A stretch of DNA of 64,000 nt, from positions 2,756,501 to 2,820,500 of the forward strand of contig NZ_CAMTTE010000001.1 in assembly GCF_947077775.1 (NCBI RefSeq). Direction: 5' to 3'. How positions within the stretch are numbered: position 1 is the first letter of the stretch; every line of letters begins with the position of its first letter. The stretch is from Salinibacter pepae. Its GTDB lineage: Bacteria > Bacteroidota > Rhodothermia > Rhodothermales > Salinibacteraceae. The notes under the pieces are model-generated. The model made no database searches. It was not told where the DNA came from and was given only the letters and a program-made list of their open reading frames with translations. A program made the position numbers and the translations under genes. Positions 38,550 to 48,136 of the stretch are shown here, piece after piece.

Positions 38550-41027
38550 CTACGACATCAGGCGGAGCAGGTCGGCAAAGACGCCCGCCGCGGTGACCTG
38601 GGGGCCGGCCCCGGGGCCCTGCACGATGAGGGGGGTCTCGTCGTACCGGTCCGTCTGAAAGCGGACGATGTTGTCCGTGTGGTTGATGCGGGCAAAGGCG
38701 TGGTCGGCGGGGTAGCGGCGCAGGCGCACCGACGCGTCGCCGTCCCGCGTGACGCCGCCCACAAACCGGAGCACTTGGTTTTCGGCCCGGGCGTCCCGGA
38801 GGAGTTTCGTCATGTCCGCGTCGTGCTCGGGAAGCCGGTCCAGGAAGGTCTCAACCGAGCCGTCGCGGAGCGGCCCCGGCACGAGCCCGTCCACGGACAC
38901 CTCGTTCAGCTCTAGCGGCACGCCCATTTCGCGCGCCAGGATGACGACCTTGCGGGCCACGTCCATGCCGGAGAGGTCGTCGCGGGGGTCGGGCTCGGTA
39001 AAGCCCTCCGCCCTGGCCTGACGGAGAATGGCGGAGAAGGGTCGGTCGCCGTCGAACGCGTTGAAGAGGTACGAGAGCGTGCCGGAGAGGATGCCCTCGA
39101 TCCGGTGCACCTGGTCGCCCGTCTCGGTGAGGCTGTTGAGGGTCTGCAGGATGGGCAGGCCCGCCCCCACGGTCGTCTCGTACAAATACTGGGGCCCGGG
39201 CCCCCGGCTGGCGGCCTGCAGGGCCTGGTGCGTGGTCCACGTGTCGGTATTGGCCTTCTTATTGGGCGTCACCACGTGGATGCCGCGCTCCAGCCAGTCC
39301 TCGTAGCGCCGGGCGATGGGGGCGCTGGCGGTGCAGTCGACGATCACCGTGTGCGGGTGATAGTCGGTCTGTACGTGGTCGACGAAGGCGTCGAGGTCGG
39401 TCGCCTCTCCTGCAGACAGGTCGGCCCGCCACGTTTCGAGGTCGAGGCGCTGCTCGGCCCGGAGCATGCGGGACGACGCGGCGATGCCGCGCACGCGAAG
39501 GTCGATGTCCTGTTGGTCGCGGAGCCGGCCGGCCTCGGTGCGAATCTGGTCGAGCAGGGCCGCGCCGACGTTGCCGGCGCCAATGACGCCGATCGACAGG
39601 GTCCGCTTCGAGAGGTAGAAGCCCGCGTGGGCGGCCCGTAGGGCGCGGCGGGCGTCGTCCCCGTCCACCACGGCGGAGATGTTGCGCTCCGAGGACCCCT
39701 GGGCGACGGCCCGCACGTTGACGCTGGCCTCGCCCAGGGCCCCGAAGAAGGTGGCGGCGACGCCGGGCGTGCCGGCCATTTGGTCCCCCACCACGGCGAG
39801 GATGCTGCAGTGGGGCACCAGCTCGACCGTCCGGAGCTGGCCGCGGTCCAGCTCGGCGTAGAAGGCGTGCTCGGCGGCCTCACGGGCGACCTCGGCCTGG
39901 GCCTGGGGCACGGCGAAGCAGATTGAGTGCTCGGAGCTGCCCTGCGAGATCAGGATGACGGACACCCCTTCCTCCTCCAGCGCGTTGAAGAGGCGCCGCG
40001 CGATGCCGGGCACCCCGATCATGCCACTGCCCTCCAGGTTGAGGAGGGCCACGTCGTCGATCGTGGAGAAGCCCTTCACGACCGACGCGCCGTCGTCGTT
40101 GAGGTGAATGCGGGTGCCGGGCCGGTCCGGCGCAAAGGTGTTGCGGATCGTGATCGGAATCTCGTGCTCGACGGCGGGCGACAGCGTGCGCGGGTGAATG
40201 ACGCCGGCCCCGAAGTAGGCCATCTCCATGGCCTCCTCGTAGGAGAGGGCGTCGAGGCGGCGCGCGTCGGGGACGTACTGCGGGTCGGCACTCATCACCC
40301 CGTCGGTGTCCGTCCAGATCGTGAGGGCCTCCGCCTCCAGCAGCGCCGCGAAGAGGGCGGCGGAGTGGTCCGAGCCGTTCCGCCCGAGGGTGGTGGGCAC
40401 CCCGTCGGGCGTGGTGGCGATAAAGCCGGTGGCAACGATCACGTCGGGGGTGTCGTGCGCGGCCCGCCAGTCGGCAAACCGTTCCTGAGTGGCTTCCCAG
40501 TCGACCACCGGACCCATCTCCTCGTGGGTGACGACGAGCACCTCGCGGGCGTCGCACACGGCGGCCGACAGCCCCCGATGGCGCAGCACCCCCCCGAGCA
40601 CGCGGGCGGACCACAGCTCGCCGTACCCGGCCACGAGGTCGCGGGTCGTGTCGGGGGCCGTGCCCATGAGGCGGGTGGCCCGAAGCACGTCGGCCAGGTC
40701 GTCTAGGTCCTGGTCCAGCGTGCGGAGCACGGAGGCGGCGGCGTCCCCGTCCAGCAGATCGGTCACCACGGCCCGCTGATCGTCGCGCAGGGACTGAAGG
40801 CGATCGGACAGTCCGTCGGCGTCGGTGTGGGCCTGCTCGGCGAGGGCAAGCAGGCGGTCGGTCACCCCGCTCATGGCCGACACAACGACCGCGACCGGCG
40901 GGGGGTGGGCACCGAGCAGGTCGGCCACGTGCCGGATGCGGGCCGGGTCGGCGAGGCTGGTGCCGCCGAACTTGTGAACCCGCCAGCTGGCGGGCGCAGG
41001 GGCGGACGATTCCACAGACGATTCCAT
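38550..41027 (-). CDS. thrA: bifunctional aspartokinase / homoserine dehydrogenase
   Basis: The 825-aa fusion carries an N-terminal aspartokinase (WRVHKFGGTSLADPARI; VVSAMSGVTD), a central pair of ACT domains (about 320-460, with the VALLNLEGSGMIGVPG and SILAVVGDQMAGTPG repeats), and a C-terminal homoserine dehydrogenase (about 465-825; GVIGAGNVGAALL, VTPNKKANTD, GGVTRDGDA). It catalyses the first and third steps of the threonine branch. The fused organisation is that of the enterobacterial ThrA/MetL and of many Bacteroidota. It heads the thrA-thrB-ispE stretch. Confidence 0.96.
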   Translation of the reverse strand: MESSVESSAPAPASWRVHKFGGTSLADPARIRHVADLLGAHPPPVAVVVSAMSGVTDRLLALAEQAHTDADGLSDRLQSLRDDQRAVVTDLLDGDAAASVLRTLDQDLDDLADVLRATRLMGTAPDTTRDLVAGYGELWSARVLGGVLRHRGLSAAVCDAREVLVVTHEEMGPVVDWEATQERFADWRAAHDTPDVIVATGFIATTPDGVPTTLGRNGSDHSAALFAALLEAEALTIWTDTDGVMSADPQYVPDARRLDALSYEEAMEMAYFGAGVIHPRTLSPAVEHEIPITIRNTFAPDRPGTRIHLNDDGASVVKGFSTIDDVALLNLEGSGMIGVPGIARRLFNALEEEGVSVILISQGSSEHSICFAVPQAQAEVAREAAEHAFYAELDRGQLRTVELVPHCSILAVVGDQMAGTPGVAATFFGALGEASVNVRAVAQGSSERNISAVVDGDDARRALRAAHAGFYLSKRTLSIGVIGAGNVGAALLDQIRTEAGRLRDQQDIDLRVRGIAASSRMLRAEQRLDLETWRADLSAGEATDLDAFVDHVQTDYHPHTVIVDCTASAPIARRYEDWLERGIHVVTPNKKANTDTWTTHQALQAASRGPGPQYLYETTVGAGLPILQTLNSLTETGDQVHRIEGILSGTLSYLFNAFDGDRPFSAILRQARAEGFTEPDPRDDLSGMDVARKVVILAREMGVPLELNEVSVDGLVPGPLRDGSVETFLDRLPEHDADMTKLLRDARAENQVLRFVGGVTRDGDASVRLRRYPADHAFARINHTDNIVRFQTDRYDETPLIVQGPGAGPQVTAAGVFADLLRLMS

Positions 41028-41135
41028 ACGAGGAGGCGAATTAGGGGGGTGGACCCGTGGCGGGCGACTTCAGCCTCGACCCGCAAGAGAACAACGCCGG
41101 TCGTCCCTGTGCGGCCGAGACGGGCGGGGGAGGGT

Positions 41136-41993
41136 TTATTGGGACCCCACCTGCTCGTTCGCGGCGACGGTGGCCACGAGGAGGCGATGGAGCTGGGAAC
41201 GGCCCGTTTGGAGGGAAGGGCCCTCCGAGGACGGGGCGCCATCCTCCTCCGCCAGGTGCTGCGCGGTGAGGAGCGTGAGGGCCATGACGTGCACGCCCAT
41301 GTGGCGGGCCGCAAGCACTTCGGGCACCACGCCTGTTCCCACGGCGTCGGCCCCCAGCCGACGGGCCATCCGGTGCTCGGCGGTCGTTTCGTGATGGGGG
41401 CCCAGGAGGCCCATGTAGATGCCTTGCCGCAGGGGGACGCCCGCGCTCCGGGCCGCGTCGCTCGCCCGTCGCCGGAGCGTCGCGTCGTAGGGGGCGGTCA
41501 TGTCGGGGAAGCGCGGGCCCCACTCCTCCACGTTGGGCCCAACGAGCGGGTTCTGGCCCTGAAAATTGATGTGATCGGTCAGCAGCATCAGGTCGCCGCG
41601 ATTGGCCTGTGCGGTGACGCTGCCGGCCGGGGCCGCCAGCAAGAGCGAGTCGACGCCCGCGGTGGCGAGCATGCGCACGGGGAAACTGACCTCCCGGGGC
41701 GTGTGTCCGTCGTAGAGGTGGAACGCCTGGTCCAGCTCGACGACCTGGGTCCCGCCGAGCGTACCGATCGTGAGCGTGCCGTCCGACGCCGGGTAGTGCG
41801 GAAGATTGGCGTACGGAATCGTGTGCTCGACCGTCCCCGCCTGAAGAACATCGTCGAGGTCCACGTCGCGCATGATGGCAACGGTGGGGGAGGCGTCTAG
41901 GTCGGGGAGGGCGGCGGCCGCCGCGTTGACCTGTTGTTTGTACGCGGCGGTACCGTCGGCGGTGAGGGCGGAGGCGTCGGCGGCCGTAGACAT
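41136..41993 (-). CDS. divergent purine nucleoside phosphorylase family protein
   Basis: This 285-aa protein has the trimeric PNP fold: VPEVLAARHMGVHVMALTLLT near the end, GIYMGLLGPHHETTAEHRMARRLGADAVG (quoted in part), and LDQAFHLYDGH. Several hallmarks of catalytic PNP are changed. The phosphate loop GSGLG is replaced by MRDVDLD (41-47). The RFH Arg is Ala90, and TNAAG is APAG. The MST segment is TGV (220-222), and the base-contact Asn equivalent is Ala244. Glu202 is kept. The enzyme may have a different substrate or be inactive. It lies 108 bases upstream of thrA on the same strand. Confidence 0.75.
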   Translation of the reverse strand: MSTAADASALTADGTAAYKQQVNAAAAALPDLDASPTVAIMRDVDLDDVLQAGTVEHTIPYANLPHYPASDGTLTIGTLGGTQVVELDQAFHLYDGHTPREVSFPVRMLATAGVDSLLLAAPAGSVTAQANRGDLMLLTDHINFQGQNPLVGPNVEEWGPRFPDMTAPYDATLRRRASDAARSAGVPLRQGIYMGLLGPHHETTAEHRMARRLGADAVGTGVVPEVLAARHMGVHVMALTLLTAQHLAEEDGAPSSEGPSLQTGRSQLHRLLVATVAANEQVGSQ

Positions 41994-42081
41994 GCGGAGG
42001 GCGGATTGAAAGCAGTGTGGCGCGGAGGAGGGCGAGACGACCCGGGACTATGTAAACACGCAGAAATACGTTTATTCGAGA

Positions 42082-42262
42082 GTCATTCTGAGCGACCGAC
42101 GACCGGAGGAAAAAGCGAGTCGACGAATCTTACTGGGTCCAGCGCGAACGCTGATTGGGGCATATACCGGCCCGAAAGCCGCTTCTGCTGATCTTCGAAG
42201 AGATTGATTTCATCAGTCGCTTCGCTCGTGTCTCGACCCCGCTTCGCTGCGCCCGGAATGAC
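42082..42262. repeat. possible MITE-like element with imperfect inverted ends
   Basis: GTCATTCTGAGCG (42082-42094) and CGCCCGGAATGAC (42250-42262) are inverted copies with 11 of 13 matches, bounding 181 bases with no reading frame of note. The right end continues outward from CTTCGCTGCGC, a string also present at 34145. This suggests a small interspersed repeat family, but target-site duplications cannot be confirmed by eye. Confidence 0.4.
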
Positions 42263-42291
42263 TTGTTGGGAAGGGTCTTTTGCGTGTCTAC

Positions 42292-43488
42292 TTAGTCCTC
42301 CATGTCTTCGAGGATGCTCCAGATCTTCTCGATCTCCTCGGAGGTGGCGTCCGGGTCGTCCCCGGAGCGGCTTTTCTGTTTCGACTCGTCGGTTTGGTCG
42401 GCGTCGGACGCCTGGGCGTTGGGGGCGGCGTGTGCGTCCTGGTTCGATTGGGAGGGGGCATCGGCTTGCTGCCCCGGCGCGTCGGCCTGGGGGGCGGACT
42501 GTTCGTCCCGCCCATGGGGACGGTCTTCAGGGGCCTCCGGTTCGGAAGAGGGCTGTTCCGCCGGGGCGTCCGGCTCCGAGGAAGAGCGGGGCGTGGGGGC
42601 GGCCTCGCTCGCGACATCGTCCGTGAACACCTCCGACGGGGCGCGCTCCTCTGGAGACTCCTCGGCCGGGGCGTCGGCGTCGGTCAGCGGCTCGGTTTCG
42701 GCGAGAACGTCCTCGTCGGGCGAGGCGGGACCGTCCGCGTCTGTGGACGGGGCCGTGGATGGGTCGACGGTTGGGGGCGCCTCGGACGCGTCCGCGTCGT
42801 CGACCGACGCGGCATCCGGGGCGGCCGGCTCCCTGTCGGCGGCCTCGTCGTCCGCCTGGGTCAGATCCGGAGCGGAGGGGGCGCCGGATGGGCCTCCGGG
42901 GCCGGCCGGCGATTCGGGCTCGGGCGACGCGGCCTCGTCGGTCGACGGCTCCGCGGCTCCGGGCGAAGGGGGATCGGAGGGGGCGTCCTCCCGGTCGTAC
43001 GCCTCCAGCACCTCAAGCTCCGAGTTGAGGAAGCCGCGCAGCCGCGCGACGGCCTCGGTGCGCCGGTTTTGGAGGTGGCGGATGTCGGCTTTCAATTGCT
43101 CGCGCTCGGTCTCGGCGTCGCGTTTGATCTCTTGGGCCTGGTCGCGGGCGTCCTCCACGATGCGCTCGGCGTCGCGCTCGATATCGGCCGCTTCCGCCTT
43201 GGCGTCCTCCACGATGCGATCGGCCTTTTCGCGGGCGTTCTGGAGCGTTTCCTCGGCGTTTTTGCGGGTCTGGTCGAGGGCCTGCTGGAGGGCCTCCTCG
43301 ACCTCCTGGTAGTGGTCCATTCGGCTCTGCAGTTCCTCCACCTTGTTCTTCAGGCGGCGGCGCTCGTCGTCGAGGTCCTCCCACTGCTCGGCCACCATGT
43401 CGAGAAACGCGTCGACCTCCTGGGGGTCGTACCCGCGGAGGCTCCGGTCAAACTCTCGCTTTCGAATGTCGAGCGGCGTGAGGTTCAT
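42292..43488 (-). CDS. DivIVA-domain coiled-coil protein with acidic disordered tail
   Basis: This 398-aa protein starts with a DivIVA lipid-binding domain (LTPLDIRKREFDRSLRGYDPQEVDAFLDMV) and a long coiled coil (about 35-165, rich in EEL/ERD/AKAE heptads). A ~220-residue tail is dominated by Ala, Pro, Glu, Asp and Ser. The protein ends with EEIEKIWSILEDMED, a probable conserved interaction helix. DivIVA proteins mark curved membrane and division sites. yggS lies immediately upstream on the same strand, as in Gram-positive division clusters. The ATG at 43488 is the family start. Confidence 0.88.
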   Translation of the reverse strand: MNLTPLDIRKREFDRSLRGYDPQEVDAFLDMVAEQWEDLDDERRRLKNKVEELQSRMDHYQEVEEALQQALDQTRKNAEETLQNAREKADRIVEDAKAEAADIERDAERIVEDARDQAQEIKRDAETEREQLKADIRHLQNRRTEAVARLRGFLNSELEVLEAYDREDAPSDPPSPGAAEPSTDEAASPEPESPAGPGGPSGAPSAPDLTQADDEAADREPAAPDAASVDDADASEAPPTVDPSTAPSTDADGPASPDEDVLAETEPLTDADAPAEESPEERAPSEVFTDDVASEAAPTPRSSSEPDAPAEQPSSEPEAPEDRPHGRDEQSAPQADAPGQQADAPSQSNQDAHAAPNAQASDADQTDESKQKSRSGDDPDATSEEIEKIWSILEDMED

Positions 43489-43669
43489 GGCGACTGCGGC
43501 TTGGATCGGGGGACACGTGCAGCAATGGGGGGCGACCGCGCGGGACGAACCGCTTGTCCTGTGCGATCCGCCACGCGAAGCAGGGAGGCTCCGAGGTTTA
43601 CCCTGTGTGCACCGGGCGGCCCGAACACTGTTTCGGGCCACCCCGGTCTCTGAGAGGGGGGAGGCCGGC

Positions 43670-44428
43670 TTAGTCGTAGTCGCGCGGCCCGAAGATCGAT
43701 GTGCCGAGCCGGATCATGGTGCTTCCTTCTTCGATGGCCACCTCGAAGTCGTTGCTCATCCCGATGGAGAGTTCGGTCATCTCCACCTGCGGGTTGCCGG
43801 ACGCGTCGTAGGTGTCGAACAGCTCCCGCATTTTCTGAAACTCGCCCCGCACGTCTTCGGGGTCGTCCACGAACGAGCCGAGGGCCATGAGGCCCTCGAC
43901 GGCAAGGTGGTCGTACTGGGCGCAGTGGTCGAGGTACTCGTGCGTCTCGGACGGGTCGAGCCCGTACTTCTGGTCGTCGCCCGTAATGTTGACCTGCACC
44001 AGGCACGGGAGCACGCGGTCGTTCTTGGCGGCCCGTTTGTTGAGCTCCTCTGCGAGGCGGGGGCTGTCGAGCGCGTCGAACCAGTCGGCGTGGCGGGCAA
44101 TGAATTTGGCCTTGTTCCTCTGCAGATGGCCCACCATGTGCCACTTCACGTCGCCGCCCTCGACGGCGCCCGGGCGGGCCTTTGCCTTGTCGCGAAGCTG
44201 CCGGGCCCGGTTTTCGCCGAAGTGCTCCAGCCCCACGCCCGCGCCGGATTCGATGGCCTGCATCGGAAATGTTTTGGAGACGGCGACGACCGTGATCTCG
44301 TCGGGGGACCGCCCGGCCCGCCCGCAGGCCTGAGCGATGCGCTCACGGATGGACTCGACGCGTTCCGTCACGGCTTCGGGGCGGATCTGGGCTTCCACCT
44401 CCGGCGTGGCGTCCGGAATCTTGCTCAT
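43670..44428 (-). CDS. yggS: YggS family PLP-binding protein
   Basis: This 252-aa TIM-barrel protein binds pyridoxal phosphate and modulates PLP homeostasis. ITVVAVSKTFP holds the PLP Lys (about 51), and GEHF-type FGENRARQL, KWHMVGHLQRNKAKF and SIGMSNDFEVAIEEGSTMIRLGTSIFG complete the family signature (last motif quoted in part). It is 181 bases upstream of the DivIVA gene on the same strand. The ATG at 44428 is used; upstream reading is long and without homology. Confidence 0.93.
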   Translation of the reverse strand: MSKIPDATPEVEAQIRPEAVTERVESIRERIAQACGRAGRSPDEITVVAVSKTFPMQAIESGAGVGLEHFGENRARQLRDKAKARPGAVEGGDVKWHMVGHLQRNKAKFIARHADWFDALDSPRLAEELNKRAAKNDRVLPCLVQVNITGDDQKYGLDPSETHEYLDHCAQYDHLAVEGLMALGSFVDDPEDVRGEFQKMRELFDTYDASGNPQVEMTELSIGMSNDFEVAIEEGSTMIRLGTSIFGPRDYD

Positions 44429-44577
44429 GTGCGGGACAAGGTTGCGTGTTGCGAAGCGTCTGCGAGCCGGGTATTGGTATTCGGGGGTGGGCGCGCATGA
44501 TCCGGTGCGGGCGCCCCCGGCGGTTGGGTGCGTCCGGGGCGGGGGCACCCTGCCTCGCGTGCAAACCCGGCGCGTGG

Positions 44578-44763
44578 CTACTGGGTCGGCTGCACGTCGA
44601 ACGACACGACGCGGCCGCCCTGTGCGACGATGTGGACGCGCAGGGGGCGGCAACAGACGCCACAGTCCTCGATGTAGGTCTGCTCGCGGACCGACGGGTC
44701 GACGAGCACGGCGGTCGTCTCCCAGCAGTGCGGGCACGTAAATGACTGCTCGCGGACGTTCAC
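44578..44763 (-). CDS. CPXCG motif-containing cysteine-rich protein
   Basis: The ~61-aa protein has SFTCPHCWE followed by QTYIEDCGVCCRPLRV, two Cys pairs that probably bind one zinc (a variant of the CPXCG family, with W in place of G). The GTG at 44763 starts VNVREQSFT at the expected distance; an in-frame start at 44808 would add 15 residues. Family function is unknown. It is between the ABC-type permease gene and yggS, all on the minus strand. Confidence 0.8.
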   Translation of the reverse strand: MNVREQSFTCPHCWETTAVLVDPSVREQTYIEDCGVCCRPLRVHIVAQGGRVVSFDVQPTQ

Positions 44764-44850
44764 GGCGTGAGGGGCGTTGGGGAACGAATAGCGAGTGGGA
44801 GGGGCCACGGGCAGGGGCCGGGGACCACTGGCCAGGCCACACAGGGGCCC

Positions 44851-47397
44851 TTACGTCTCCGTCCGCAGCACGTCGAGCGGCGGGCGGTCGTAAAGGCCGC
44901 GGCTGTTCCAGAGGCCAATCGCGATGGTCACGAGCACGGCGAGGACGAACGCCGCGAGAAGCACGAGCGGCGCGACCACGAAGGGCCCTTCGAAGACGAA
45001 GTAGGAAAGCCCCCACGCGCCCGCCAGGGCCAGCAGCAGGCCGGTCGCGGCCGCAAAGGCCCCGAGGAAGAGATACTCCACCGTCATGATGGTCTGCACG
45101 GTGCGGCGCGAGGCGCCCAGCGTTTTCAGAAGGACGCTCTCCTCGGCCCGCTGGTAGCGGCTCACCACCACCGCCCCGGCCAGCACGATAAGCCCCGTGA
45201 ACACGCTGAAGAGGGCCATAAACCGAATCACGTACGCGAGGCGCCCGAAGAGGTCCTGGAACGTGGAAAGGATGAGGGACAGGTCGATGGCGGACACGTT
45301 CGGGTATTCCTGCACCACGTTCCGCTGCGCCGCGGCCGCCACGTCGTCGTTCGGGGTGCGCCCGAGCAGGACGTGGGTCTGTGGGGCCGCCCCGAGCACG
45401 CCCTCGGGAAAGACCACGAAGTAGTTGGTGCCGATGCGCTGCCAGTTCACGTCGCGCAGGCTGGAGATGTAGGTCGTAACCGGCCGGCCCTGCACGTCGA
45501 ACGTGAGGGTGTCGCCGACGCCCACGTTGAGCTCCTCCCGGGCCATTTCCTGCTCCATCGAGATGGGAACGGCCTCGCCGGACTGCATCGGGTTGCCCTC
45601 GACGGAGCCGACGAACTCGCCCGCCACGACCGTTTCGCTCTCGGTGAGGTGGTCCCGGTACGTGACGCGGTACTCGCGCTCGTAGGCCCAACTCACGTTG
45701 ACCGTTGAGTCCTGCCGCAGGGCCTCGAGGGCGCGGCCCTGCAGGGCCTGCAGGCGTGTCGTCACGATGGGCTCGCTGGCCAGGACCGGGGCGCCTGCCT
45801 TCTCCACGGCGTTGCGGACGCCGTCGATCTGGTCGTTCTGGATGCCGAACATCACGAGGTTGGGGCGGTTCTCGCCGCCGGCCACCTGAATCTGCTCCAG
45901 GAGGGTCCGCTCCACGAGCACGAGGGTCGTGATGAGAAAGACACCGAGGCCGAGCGTCAGCAGCAGCACGGTGGTCTGGTTGTGGGGCCGGTACAGGTTC
46001 GCCAGGCCCTGCCGCCAGGGGTAGGACCAGGAGGTGGGGAAAAAGCGGCGCACGCCCGCCATGATGCCGCGGGCCACGAGGGCGAGCACCCCGAACACGG
46101 CGCCCACGCCGACGGCGTAGCCGAGCCCAATTTCCCAGGTGGGCGCCTGGAGCACGGCGATGCCCGAGACCGTGGCCGCCACGGCGATGGCCACGGCCCA
46201 CCGGGCGGGGTCGCGCCAGCCTCCCGTCGAGGGGGCCACCTCGGTGCGCAGCGCCTGGAGCGGCGAGACGCCCCGCACCTCCAGCAGCGGCCACAGCGCG
46301 AAGAGCAGCGTCACGCCCAGCCCGACGACCAGCCCCAGGCCCACGGCGGTCCACGACACCGCGAAGGCGACCTCAACGGGCAGGAAGTCGGCCAGGAGGC
46401 GCGGCACGAAGGCCTGCAGGGCCACGCCGAGCAGGCTGCCGAGGCCGGCCCCAATCAGGCCCAGCACGCCGGCCTGGGCGAGGTAGATGCGGAACGTGGG
46501 CCCGGCCTTCGCCCCCAGACAGCGCAGGACGGCGATCGAGGTGAGGCGGCGCTGGACGTACACGTGCACCGCACTCGCCACGCCGAGGCTCCCCAGCAGC
46601 AGCGCCACGAAGCCGGCGAGGCCGAGGAACCGATACAGGTCGCTGAGGCCGTCCTGCCAGCCCGAGGCCGCCTCCTCCACAGTATCGAGGTCAAGGTCGT
46701 GCCGGTCCAGGTAGGGGTCGATCCCCGCGATCAACGAATTCAGGTCGCGGGTCTCCGCGAACTCGAACATCACCTCGTACTCCACGCGGCTCCCGCGGCC
46801 GAAGAGAGATGTGTCGAGCCGGGCGCGGGGCAGGTAGACGCGGGGGCTGGCGGCCGAGGTAAAGCTCGACTCGCCCGGGGCCTGCTTCAGCTCCCCGAGG
46901 ATGGGATACTGCGTGTCCCCGATGCGGACGGAGTCGCCCACCTCCACGCCGAACTGGCGCAGGAGCGCCCCGTCCACGAGGGCGCCGTCCTCGGCTTGAT
47001 AGCGGGCCGCCGCGTCGCCGGGGCGCGTCTCCAAGGCGCCGTAGAACGGAAAGCCGCCCTCCACGGCCCGCACGGCGGAGAGCCGCGTGCCGCCGGTGGC
47101 GGGAAAGTAGGCCATCGACGCGAACGAGATGCGGCGCGACTGGGTGCCGCCAATCGAGTCGAGGAGCGCCTCGGTGGAGTCCCGAAACGGCGCATCGCTC
47201 TCGATCTTCAGGTCGGCCCCCAGGAGCGTCTTCGCCTCCCGGTCGACCGTCCGCGTCAGGTTTTCGCCGAAGCCCCGAATGGCCACGAGGGCCGCCACGC
47301 CCAGCACCATAGCAGAGAGGTAGAGGGCCAGTCGGGTGCGGCTGCCGCGACTGTCGCGCCAGGCCATCTTGAGAATCCACGGGACGTTCTCGCTCAT
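44851..47397 (-). CDS. ABC transporter permease, FtsX/MacB fold (YbbP-like)
   Basis: This 848-aa membrane protein has an N-terminal helix, a large periplasmic MacB-type domain (about 45-250), three helices (about 270-400), a second FtsX unit with a periplasmic domain (about 480-690), and three terminal helices (about 715-840). FtsX hallmarks are GSLGVASAVHVYVQRR with RCLGAK, and GAVVVSRYQRAEESVLLKTLGASRRT (quoted in part). It resembles YbbP-type permeases that work with an ATPase such as YbbA. No ATPase gene is adjacent. The ATG at 47397 is used. Confidence 0.88.
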   Translation of the reverse strand: MSENVPWILKMAWRDSRGSRTRLALYLSAMVLGVAALVAIRGFGENLTRTVDREAKTLLGADLKIESDAPFRDSTEALLDSIGGTQSRRISFASMAYFPATGGTRLSAVRAVEGGFPFYGALETRPGDAAARYQAEDGALVDGALLRQFGVEVGDSVRIGDTQYPILGELKQAPGESSFTSAASPRVYLPRARLDTSLFGRGSRVEYEVMFEFAETRDLNSLIAGIDPYLDRHDLDLDTVEEAASGWQDGLSDLYRFLGLAGFVALLLGSLGVASAVHVYVQRRLTSIAVLRCLGAKAGPTFRIYLAQAGVLGLIGAGLGSLLGVALQAFVPRLLADFLPVEVAFAVSWTAVGLGLVVGLGVTLLFALWPLLEVRGVSPLQALRTEVAPSTGGWRDPARWAVAIAVAATVSGIAVLQAPTWEIGLGYAVGVGAVFGVLALVARGIMAGVRRFFPTSWSYPWRQGLANLYRPHNQTTVLLLTLGLGVFLITTLVLVERTLLEQIQVAGGENRPNLVMFGIQNDQIDGVRNAVEKAGAPVLASEPIVTTRLQALQGRALEALRQDSTVNVSWAYEREYRVTYRDHLTESETVVAGEFVGSVEGNPMQSGEAVPISMEQEMAREELNVGVGDTLTFDVQGRPVTTYISSLRDVNWQRIGTNYFVVFPEGVLGAAPQTHVLLGRTPNDDVAAAAQRNVVQEYPNVSAIDLSLILSTFQDLFGRLAYVIRFMALFSVFTGLIVLAGAVVVSRYQRAEESVLLKTLGASRRTVQTIMTVEYLFLGAFAAATGLLLALAGAWGLSYFVFEGPFVVAPLVLLAAFVLAVLVTIAIGLWNSRGLYDRPPLDVLRTET

Positions 47398-47559
47398 TCG
47401 GGCTCTGAAAAGCGTCAGGAAAGTGGCGAGAGGAGAGGGCAAGACGTGAGCCGGAAGAGGCCCGACGTGTGGCGCCGGAGGCCACGTGTCACGGCCGAGG
47501 TTCACAACGCCCGCTGGGGACGGGGGGCCGCCCCAAGGGTTGTCTCAGCTCTCCAAGGG

Positions 47560-48069
47560 CTACCTCAGTTCTGTGTCGCCGAATTGCTCGCCGAGGTCCC
47601 GACACAGGGCCTCCAGGTGCTCCCGGTCGGTCGGGTCGAACGCGCCGAGCGTGTCGGAGTCGACGTCGAGCACGGCCAGCAGGTCATCGCTCGGCGTAAG
47701 GACGGGCACGACGACTTCCGACTGGGTGGACGACTGGCACGCGATGTGGTCCGGGGCCTTGGACACATCCGGCCACAGCTGCGTCTCGCGGGTCCGCGCC
47801 GCCGCCCCGCACACCCCGCGGCCAAAATCGATGTGGAGGCAGCCGTGCGGGCCCTGATACGGGCCCACGAGCAGCGTCTCATCGGACACCGCCCGGTAGA
47901 ACCCGGTCCAGTCGTAGTGGCCGAACGAGTGGTGGAGTTCGCACGCCACGGTGGCCATCGCCGACACCCAGTCGGTCGGGCCGTCCAGCAGCGCGTCGAT
48001 GCGGCGACGGGTGTCGGCGTAGCGCTCGGCTTTGTCCGATGCGGTGGCGGGGGAGGCAGGAGAAGGCAT
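47560..48069 (-). CDS. msrC: free methionine-(R)-sulfoxide reductase (GAF domain)
   Basis: This 169-aa GAF-domain enzyme reduces free Met-R-sulfoxide and helps in oxidative stress. The catalytic Cys spacing is exact for fRMsr: Cys77 (GPHGCLHI), Cys87 (GRGVCGAAA) and Cys111 (HIACQSSTQSE), with spacings of 10 and 24 residues as in the E. coli enzyme. The DWTGFYR and LDVDSDTLGAFDPTDREHL blocks complete the fold. It is upstream of the FtsX permease gene on the same strand. Confidence 0.92.
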   Translation of the reverse strand: MPSPASPATASDKAERYADTRRRIDALLDGPTDWVSAMATVACELHHSFGHYDWTGFYRAVSDETLLVGPYQGPHGCLHIDFGRGVCGAAARTRETQLWPDVSKAPDHIACQSSTQSEVVVPVLTPSDDLLAVLDVDSDTLGAFDPTDREHLEALCRDLGEQFGDTELR

Positions 48070-48136
48070 CTGGGGCGGGCGGTCGTGTGTGAACGTAGTC
48101 AGGGACGGCCCAACGGGCGGACCGCGAGGGGCAGTG

